From Mesorhizobium sp. 65-26 (GTDB lineage: Bacteria; Pseudomonadota; Alphaproteobacteria; Rhizobiales; Rhizobiaceae): 64,000 nt of DNA. The notes below the pieces were generated by a model. That model ran no database searches and was not told where the DNA came from. It worked only from the letters and a program-made list of their open reading frames with translations. Positions 58,941 to 64,000 of the stretch are shown here, piece by piece. A program made the translations under genes and the position numbers. The stretch spans positions 1 through 64,000 of the forward strand of contig MKVL01000023.1 of NCBI GenBank assembly GCA_001899205.1, given 5' to 3'. How positions within the stretch are numbered: position 1 is the stretch's first letter; each line of letters opens with the position of its first letter.

Positions 58941-59055
58941 CAAAAAAGCCGGATCAACGAAGATCCGGCTGAGTTTGAATGGAAGTGCCGATTAAGGCTA
59001 ACCTCCAGAGGGGAACACTCGAGGGCGCTAATGGGAGGAGAACGCGCCCAAGAGA
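58941..59055 (-). ncRNA. Candidate trans-acting sRNA with anti-Shine-Dalgarno loop (alpha-r14/NfeR1-like)
   Basis: In a 700-bp stretch without genes the minus strand carries a complete small-RNA layout. A -10-like AGATAT (59069-59064) follows CTTGTT (59092-59087) by 17 bp, so transcription should start near 59055. The RNA would first form a hairpin GGGCGC/GCGCCC (59049-59044 with 59028-59023) whose loop exposes CUCCUCCC, then a CCUC-UGGAGG region, and end in a strong terminator AGCCGGAUC-UUCGUU-GAUCCGGCU plus six U (58970-58942). About 115 nt with three hairpins and a CUCCUCCC loop is what I recall for the rhizobial alpha-r14 (NfeR1) sRNAs. Confidence 0.62.
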
Positions 59056-59323
59056 TGATCTATATATCTGCTCTTCATGCCCAAGAAACAAGCATCTATT
59101 TTGCAACGCACGCATGCAAAAACATGCAGGCTGTGGTCTAACGCGCTTCCGTACCCCATAGGACCAGCGAAAAATCTCGAAATGAAGCGCCATGGAAGGC
59201 CGTTTGAAGAGTTCGACCTTCGTTTTCGAATGGTTTTTCGCGCAAAATGACGAAAACCCGGCAATGATCCGCCAATAGGCAGCTTTCGTCCATTATTACG
59301 GCAGCAAGCCAAGGAATGTGCAA

Positions 59324-59821
59324 ATGCGACGGTTTTCGGCAATTGCCGGCAGCGCTGCCTTCTTTGTCGCCGCGCCCTGCGTTGTCGCCGGGCTGGTGCC
59401 CTGGCTGCTCACCGGCGGCTGGGCCGCGCCTGCTTCGGCGCTGCCCAGCATCACCCCGCTGTGCTGGCTGGCGATCGCCGGCGCCCTGGTCGTTCTTCTG
59501 GAAGCCTTCGCGCGTTTCGCGCTCGATGGGCTGGGCACCCCGGCCCCGATAGCGCCGACGCGGAAGCTCGTCATCCGCGGCACCTACCGCCATGTCCGCA
59601 ACCCGATGTATCTTGCGGTGCTGGTGCTGATCTTCGCCCAGGCCCTGCTGTTCTCGAGCTGGGCTGTCGCCATTTACGGCCTGGTAGCGGGCGCCACCAT
59701 GGCTTCGTTCGTCAGGCTCCACGAGGAGCCCACCCTCTCCGGCCGTTACGGCGCCGAGTACGAAACCTATCGGCGCGCGGTGCCGGGCTGGCTACCCAGG
59801 CTCACGCCGTGGAAAGGATAG
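59324..59821 (+). CDS. Isoprenylcysteine carboxylmethyltransferase-like membrane protein
   Basis: A 165-aa protein with four hydrophobic helices and the ICMT/PEMT-type ending: TYRHVRNPMYLAVLVLIFAQA, then ALLFSS, and LHEEPTLSGRYGAEYETYRRAVPGWLP with the conserved EE and Arg. Members methylate lipids or prenylated substrates with SAM; the bacterial versions are mostly unassigned. ATG 59324 has AAGGAA 7 bp upstream and is preferred over GTG 59318. Confidence 0.84.
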   Translation: MRRFSAIAGSAAFFVAAPCVVAGLVPWLLTGGWAAPASALPSITPLCWLAIAGALVVLLEAFARFALDGLGTPAPIAPTRKLVIRGTYRHVRNPMYLAVLVLIFAQALLFSSWAVAIYGLVAGATMASFVRLHEEPTLSGRYGAEYETYRRAVPGWLPRLTPWKG

Positions 59822-59833
59822 GGGTGGCGCAGG

Positions 59834-60730
59834 TCAGTAAGACCAGCTTCTGGCCTTGGCGATGATGAAATCGCGGAAGACGTGCAGCTTGGCCTGGTTC
59901 TTCATCGCGTCCGGATAGGCGAAATAGGTGTCGAAGGATGGCACTTCCGTTTCCGGCAGAAGCTGCACCAGCCCCGAATCCTTGCTGATCACATAGTCGG
60001 GCAGCATGGCGATGCCAGCCCCGCCCTGCACCGCGCGCTTGATCGACAATATGTCGTTGATCTGCAGCGTCGGCACGCGCTGTCCACCCTCGAAGTCGCC
60101 GACCGTCTCCAGCCAGTTCAGCTCCGACAGATGCGTCGGCACGGGCACGCCGAAGGTGACGATGCGGTGATTCTTGAGCTCGGAAACCGATGCCGGCTTG
60201 CCGTGCTTCGCCACATAGGACGGCGCGGCGTAGAGGTGGAAATGCACCGTGAACAGGCGACGCTGGATCAGGTCCGGCTGCTGCGGCTGGCGCAGCCGGA
60301 TCGCGCAGTCCGCCTGCCGCATGGTGAGGTCGAGCTCTTCATTGGCCAGGATCAACTGCAGGCTGATCTCCGGGTAGAGCTCGATGAACTCCTGCACGCG
60401 CTCGGTCAGCCAGCCGGCGCCGAGCCCGACCGTCGTCGTTACCCTGAGGACGCCGGACGGCCGGTCCTTGGTCTCGGCCAGGCGCGACTTGATCGTCTCG
60501 AGTTTCATCAGCACGTCATGCGCCGTGCGGAACAGCATCTCGCCCTGCTCGGTCAATACCAGGCCACGGGCATGGCGATGGAACAGCGGCACTCCGACAT
60601 CATGTTCAAGCGCGCTCACCTGCCGCGAGATCGCCGATTGTGAAAGATGCAGTGTCTCGGCGGCGTGGGTAAATGACCCCGCCTCCGCCGCAGCGTGAAA
60701 CACGCGTAGCTTGTCCCAGTCCAACGCCAT
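59834..60730 (-). CDS. lsrB: LysR-family regulator, LsrB-like
   Basis: A 298-aa LysR regulator: helix-turn-helix SFTHAAETLHLSQSAISRQV, co-inducer domain with VTTTVGLGAGWLTERVQEFI. It lies 81 bp downstream of trxB with lrp divergent from trxB, the same arrangement as lsrB next to trxB in Sinorhizobium meliloti, where LsrB controls oxidative-stress and lipopolysaccharide genes and is needed for symbiosis. Only one Cys is present (residue 142, QADCAIRL); as I recall, S. meliloti LsrB uses several redox Cys. The symbol rests on synteny and family. Confidence 0.82.
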   Translation of the reverse strand: MALDWDKLRVFHAAAEAGSFTHAAETLHLSQSAISRQVSALEHDVGVPLFHRHARGLVLTEQGEMLFRTAHDVLMKLETIKSRLAETKDRPSGVLRVTTTVGLGAGWLTERVQEFIELYPEISLQLILANEELDLTMRQADCAIRLRQPQQPDLIQRRLFTVHFHLYAAPSYVAKHGKPASVSELKNHRIVTFGVPVPTHLSELNWLETVGDFEGGQRVPTLQINDILSIKRAVQGGAGIAMLPDYVISKDSGLVQLLPETEVPSFDTYFAYPDAMKNQAKLHVFRDFIIAKARSWSY

Positions 60731-60811
60731 GATTTCCCCTCGTTCTGTCTTTGGCGTCTGAATGAAAAATCAGGCTTTTACACGGCGCATTTAAGCCGTT
60801 TGTGGAGCAAT

Positions 60812-61789
60812 TTACTCCGCCGCTTCGCGATGCAGTTCGATCCCTGCCAGATACTTCTCCGCCTCCAGCGCAGCCATGCAACCCAGCCCTGCCGCGGTGA
60901 CCGCCTGGCGATAGACATCGTCGGTGACGTCGCCGGCGGCAAAGACGCCGGGCACGTCCGTGCGCGTCGAATCCGGCGCCGTCCACAGATAGCCGTTCGG
61001 CTTCTGCTTCAGCTTGCCTACGAACAGTTCCACCGCCGGCGCGTGGCCGATCGCCACGAACACGCCGTCGACCTTGAGCAGCGTCTCCTCGCCGGTCACC
61101 GCATGGCGCAGCTTCAGCCCTTCGACCGAGGGCGGCAGCGGCGCCTGGCCGGGCCGTCCGGTGATCTCGTCGACGATGGTGTCCCATATGACGCGGACAT
61201 TGTCCTTCTTCAGCAGCCGCTCGCGCAGGATGCGCTCGGCGCGGAACTCGCTGCGCCTGTGGATGACCGTGACGCTCTTGGCGAGGTTGGCCAGGTATAG
61301 TGCTTCCTCGACCGCCGAATTGCCACCGCCGACCACGGCGACATCCTTGCCGCGATAGAAGAAGCCGTCGCAGGTGGCGCAGGCGGATACGCCGAAGCCC
61401 ATGAAGGTCTGCTCGCTCGGAATGCCCAGCCACTTCGCCTGCGCGCCGGTGGCGATGATCAGCGCGTCGCCGGTGTAGATCGTGCCGGAATCACCCTTGG
61501 CGCGGAAGGGCCGTACATTGAGGTCGACCTCGACGATAATGTCGTTGATGATGTCGGTGCCGACCTGCTCGGCCTGCTTGAGCATCTCGCCCATCAGCCA
61601 CGGCCCCTGGATCGGCTCGGCGAAACCGGGATAGTTTTCCACATCGGTGGTGATCATCAACTGCCCGCCCTGCTGCAGGCCGGCCACCAGCATCGGTTTC
61701 AGCATGGCGCGCGCGGCATAGATCGCGGCCGTATAGCCGGCCGGCCCGGAGCCGATGATGAGGACTGGCGCGTGCTTGGTCGTCGTCAT
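60812..61789 (-). CDS. trxB: Thioredoxin-disulfide reductase
   Basis: A 325-aa FAD/NADPH enzyme that keeps thioredoxin reduced. FAD site IIGSGPAGYTAAIYAARA, redox pair in VSACATCDGFFYRGKD, NADPH site VVGGGNSAVEEALYLA, and the C-terminal GVFAAGDVTDDVYRQAVTAAG. ATG 61789 begins MTTTKHAPVLII; the frame further up (to 62278) is not protein-like. Probably co-transcribed with the LysR gene downstream, giving a redox-regulator unit. Confidence 0.95.
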   Translation of the reverse strand: MTTTKHAPVLIIGSGPAGYTAAIYAARAMLKPMLVAGLQQGGQLMITTDVENYPGFAEPIQGPWLMGEMLKQAEQVGTDIINDIIVEVDLNVRPFRAKGDSGTIYTGDALIIATGAQAKWLGIPSEQTFMGFGVSACATCDGFFYRGKDVAVVGGGNSAVEEALYLANLAKSVTVIHRRSEFRAERILRERLLKKDNVRVIWDTIVDEITGRPGQAPLPPSVEGLKLRHAVTGEETLLKVDGVFVAIGHAPAVELFVGKLKQKPNGYLWTAPDSTRTDVPGVFAAGDVTDDVYRQAVTAAGLGCMAALEAEKYLAGIELHREAAE

Positions 61790-62120
61790 GAAAAGCCTCT
61801 GTGGGGGAACGCCGGGAAAAGCGCGGCGTGGTATTCCATTCGATATCGCGGCGTAATGTAAGTGCTGCCTACGACGCCAGCAAGGCAACTTGGCGTTCGT
61901 CCCCGGAAAGCTTCGCCATCCGCCGGTTGCGAAAGCGCACGCCGAGGGATTTTTCTTCCTTGCTGCGCCGGCGCAACGATGGATGGCTGCCTCTGGGTCG
62001 CGCTGCGTTGCACAAATGCGGCTAAACCCGACAGGTTCGAGCGGCATGCCAGATTCCGTTTGAACGCTTGCCGCTCTAATGAGAGGGTCACGAAAGATTC
62101 TTGCGCAACGAAAGCCATCC
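61790..62120. other. Divergent intergenic region trxB-lrp
   Basis: 331 bp with no supported gene. It contains a 21-bp motif at 62005-62025 with the core GCACAAATGCGGCTAA, which recurs at 19433-19453 with one mismatch. No clear -35/-10 pair was recognised for either neighbour. Confidence 0.5.
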
Positions 62121-62597
62121 ATGTCCCTCAAAGCAGACCTAGACGCCATCGACTGGAAGATCCTGAAAGAGCTCCAGCGGGACGGACGGATGACCAATGT
62201 CGAGCTATCGAACCGCGTCGGCATTTCGGCGCCTCCCTGCCTGCGGCGCGTCAGGCGCCTGGAAGAGGCCGGCATCATCCGTGGCTATCGCGCCCTGCTC
62301 AATGCGCCGGCGCTCGGTCTCGACGTGGTCGCCTTCTGCCTCGTCGGCCTCCACCACCAGGCCGACGCCGAGCTGAAAACCTTCGCCGAGCGCACGCGCG
62401 GCTGGCCGATCGTGCGCGACGCCTGGATGGTATCGGGCGAATCCGACTTCCTGCTGCACTGCGTGGCCAGCGACCTGGGCACGTTCCAGAGCTTCGTCAT
62501 CGAGGAGCTGACGTCGGCGCCCAATGTCGACACGGTGCGGACAGCGCTGACCATCCGCCGCGTCAAGGACGAGGGGCTGGTGGCGTTTCCAGCCTGA
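62121..62597 (+). CDS. Lrp/AsnC-family regulator
   Basis: A 158-aa feast/famine regulator. DNA-binding region LDAIDWKILKELQRDGRMTN followed by VELSNRVGISAPPCLRRVRRLEEAG, then the RAM (effector) domain from about residue 65. ATG 62121 gives the family start MSLKADLDAID; the frame goes up to 62079. It is divergent from trxB, as in other rhizobia. A true global Lrp or a specific AsnC type cannot be told apart from the sequence alone. Confidence 0.88.
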   Translation: MSLKADLDAIDWKILKELQRDGRMTNVELSNRVGISAPPCLRRVRRLEEAGIIRGYRALLNAPALGLDVVAFCLVGLHHQADAELKTFAERTRGWPIVRDAWMVSGESDFLLHCVASDLGTFQSFVIEELTSAPNVDTVRTALTIRRVKDEGLVAFPA

Positions 62598-62628
62598 CCG
62601 GCTTCTCCGGCGCCGATCCTGGTGACAG

Positions 62629-63270
62629 TCAGAGCGCCTCGACCGCTGCCAGCAGCGCCTCGCGGTCCGCCCGGCCACCGAGCGGCATCACCGTGAAGCC
62701 CGGCTGGTCGCTCGCCGCGCCATCCACCAGGAAACCGAGAGGCAGGCCCGCCCGGCGCCCTGCCTCCATGTCGGCGGGCTTGTCGCCGACGATGATCGAA
62801 CGGGCAAGGTCGATGCCCAGACGCTTCGCAGCTTCCACCAGCATGCCGGGGTTGGGCTTGCGCATCGGATGGTCCGCGATGGCCAGCGGCCCGTCGCCCA
62901 CGTCGTGATAGGCACAGGCCAACACCATGTCCACGAACGCGTCGCGCGCGCGCAAAAGGTCGAGCACCCGACCGTTGACGGCGGCGAATTCGGCCCAGCC
63001 GTAGTAGCCCCGGGCGATTCCGGACTGGTTGGTGACGATGACGACGGGCAGGCCCCGCCTGTTGGCGGCGGCTATCGCCGGCACGATATCCTCCAGCAGA
63101 ACCATCTTTTCAGGGTCGTCCGGATAGCCGGTATCGACATTGATGGTGCCATCGCGGTCGAGGAACAGCGCCGGCCGGCCGGCGGCGAAAACGCGGGCGC
63201 CAACACGTTCGACCCAAAGGCCGGGTTCGGCCAGCGGGTATGCCGCGTGCGCCACCCCTGCTTCAGCCAT
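62629..63270 (-). CDS. gmhB: Heptose bisphosphate phosphatase-like HAD protein (GmhB type)
   Basis: A 213-aa HAD phosphatase that should remove a phosphate from D-glycero-D-manno-heptose 1,7-bisphosphate on the way to ADP- or GDP-heptose. HAD motifs: FLDRDGTIN (nucleophile and acid Asp), VTNQSG, and GDKPADMEAG. Compared with E. coli GmhB (zinc loop CPHH...CDCRKP), this protein has CAYHDVG...DHPMRKP: one Cys remains and the others are replaced. About 30 extra residues precede the first motif. It overlaps gmhA by 8 bp, so the operon role is clear even though the zinc site is degenerate. Confidence 0.86.
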   Translation of the reverse strand: MAEAGVAHAAYPLAEPGLWVERVGARVFAAGRPALFLDRDGTINVDTGYPDDPEKMVLLEDIVPAIAAANRRGLPVVIVTNQSGIARGYYGWAEFAAVNGRVLDLLRARDAFVDMVLACAYHDVGDGPLAIADHPMRKPNPGMLVEAAKRLGIDLARSIIVGDKPADMEAGRRAGLPLGFLVDGAASDQPGFTVMPLGGRADREALLAAVEAL

Positions 63271-63835
63271 TGGCGAGGCGCGTTTCGACCACCTCGCACA
63301 GATAGTGGTAGAGGCACAGGTGCCCCTGCTGGATGATCGGCGTCGAGGTCGACGGCACGTTGAGCAGGATGTCGCACAGCGGCTTCAGCTTGCCGCCACT
63401 GTCGCCGGTCATGCCGACCACCGTCATGTCCATCATGCGCGCCTGCTCGGCGGCGGCCAGGATGCTCGGCGAATTGCCGCTGGTCGAGATCGCCAGCAGC
63501 ACGGCGCCGGGGGCGCCATGCGCCTCGACCTGGCGCGAGAACACCGTGTCGAAACCGTAGTCGTTGCCCCAGGCGGTCAGCACCGCCGCGTTCGCCGGCA
63601 GCGCGATGACGTTGTAGGCCTTGCGCTCTTTCAGGAAGCGGCCGACCAGTTCGCCGGCGATGTGGATGGCATCGCTGGCCGAACCGCCATTGCCGCAGAT
63701 CAGCAGCGCCTTGCCGCTGGACAAGGCCGTGACGATCGCCGTCGCCGCCCGCTCCATCTCGCCGGTCAGGTCGCGCTCGACCATCGCCGAGATCGCCGCC
63801 GCCGAGCGGACCAGATAGTCGTTCAGTTCGGACAT
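63263..63835 (-). CDS. gmhA: Sedoheptulose-7-phosphate isomerase
   Basis: A 190-aa SIS-domain protein converting sedoheptulose 7-phosphate to D-glycero-D-manno-heptose 7-phosphate, the first step of LPS-core heptose synthesis. Characteristic: LLICGNGGSASDAIHIAGEL, LPANAAVLTAWGNDYGFD, VLLAISTSGNSPSIL, and the C-terminal IIQQGHLCLYHYLCEVVE with active-site Glu/His candidates. Start 63835 (MSELNDYL) is chosen for family length; the frame extends to 63904. Confidence 0.93.
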   Translation of the reverse strand: MSELNDYLVRSAAAISAMVERDLTGEMERAATAIVTALSSGKALLICGNGGSASDAIHIAGELVGRFLKERKAYNVIALPANAAVLTAWGNDYGFDTVFSRQVEAHGAPGAVLLAISTSGNSPSILAAAEQARMMDMTVVGMTGDSGGKLKPLCDILLNVPSTSTPIIQQGHLCLYHYLCEVVETRLANG

Positions 63836-63900
63836 CGATGCCTCAATTTCTGTTGCTGCTGGGCCCGGGCCGGACGGCTGCGTCCGACCGGAAACGGGTG

Positions 63901-64000
63901 TCACGAATTGGCCGCGTCCGCCGTTGGCGTCGGCGTGGAGAGCCTTCTGATCGTGCCGGTGGTGCTCTTGCCGGCGACGAGATCGACAAGCACCACGCGT
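63901..64000 (-). CDS. hldE: C-terminal end of a heptose kinase/adenylyltransferase (HldE/RfaE type), partial
   Basis: Only the last 32 codons lie in the window, ending in TGA at 63901-63903. The readable tail RVVLVDLVAGKSTTGTIRRL matches the closing region of HldE/RfaE adenylyltransferases, where a GxSTT motif is followed by a short helix. It precedes gmhA and gmhB on the same strand, so the three genes form a heptose-synthesis operon. The rest of the gene is outside the window. Confidence 0.6.
   Translation of the reverse strand, partial: RVVLVDLVAGKSTTGTIRRLSTPTPTADAANS

Noticed and set aside
58954-59193. 79-codon minus-strand frame in the 58.6-59.3 kb gap
   Set aside because: It runs through the intrinsic terminator stem and has no ribosome site; the same DNA is better explained as an sRNA.

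Overview
The window is high-GC chromosomal DNA that looks like a rhizobial alphaproteobacterium, most likely Mesorhizobium or a close relative. The reasons are the dense +/- operons with ATGA stop/start overlaps, the separated carA and carB with an alphaproteobacterial-type long CarB (1163 aa), the lrp/trxB/lsrB-like synteny, rhizobial-style intergenic palindromes, and promoters of the form CTTGAC-N17-CTATAT. The genus is inference from sequence style; no search was run. I see no tRNA, rRNA, CRISPR array, insertion sequence or prophage.

1-7.6 kb: a minus-strand catabolic operon, transcribed dctP-dctQ-dctM (TRAP transporter), class III aminotransferase, aroQ (3-dehydroquinase), quiC (3-dehydroshikimate dehydratase with an HPPD-like tail). 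A LysR gene is divergent. It reads as uptake and conversion of quinate/shikimate-type compounds to protocatechuate. 7.6-9.2 kb: AraC regulator, VOC protein, DoxX protein. 9.2-18.9 kb: an unusual regulator with a hotdog-like N-terminus fused to a TetR domain, divergent from a nine-gene operon (Liv-type ABC transporter, PaaI-type thioesterase, VOC protein, acyl-CoA ligase, MDR oxidoreductase). The operon looks like import and CoA activation of a carboxylic acid, and the regulator probably senses the acyl-CoA.

18.9-25 kb: yqeY-like gene, carA, a TetA-like MFS pump, a YpfJ-type metalloprotease, a lipoprotein polysaccharide deacetylase, and a 62-aa basic protein. 25-36.4 kb: mntR/mntH, a PIMT-like methyltransferase, and four regulator-linked export or redox modules (LysR/LysE, SDR/MarR, MFS/ArsR, marR-emrB-emrA), several with clear palindromic operators. 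36.4-42 kb: an SH3-like secreted protein and carB, whose leader has a promoter and a terminator-like hairpin.

42-48.3 kb: an accessory-looking patch: a frameshifted orphan Liv-type binding protein, RidA, a small protein with a phage-associated domain, GNAT, a lytic transglycosylase, ogt, a small secreted protein and cspA, interspersed with three families of intergenic palindromes. 48-58.6 kb: GST, two translationally coupled EAL proteins, an aspartate aminotransferase, a QacA-like pump with a TetR regulator, a GGDEF-EAL protein and an EF-G paralogue. 58.6-59.3 kb holds no convincing gene but has a strong candidate trans-acting sRNA on the minus strand with an exposed CUCCUCCC loop, reminiscent of the rhizobial alpha-r14/NfeR1 family. 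59.3-64 kb: an ICMT-like membrane protein, lsrB-like, trxB and lrp, then the start of a heptose-synthesis operon (hldE tail, gmhA, gmhB).
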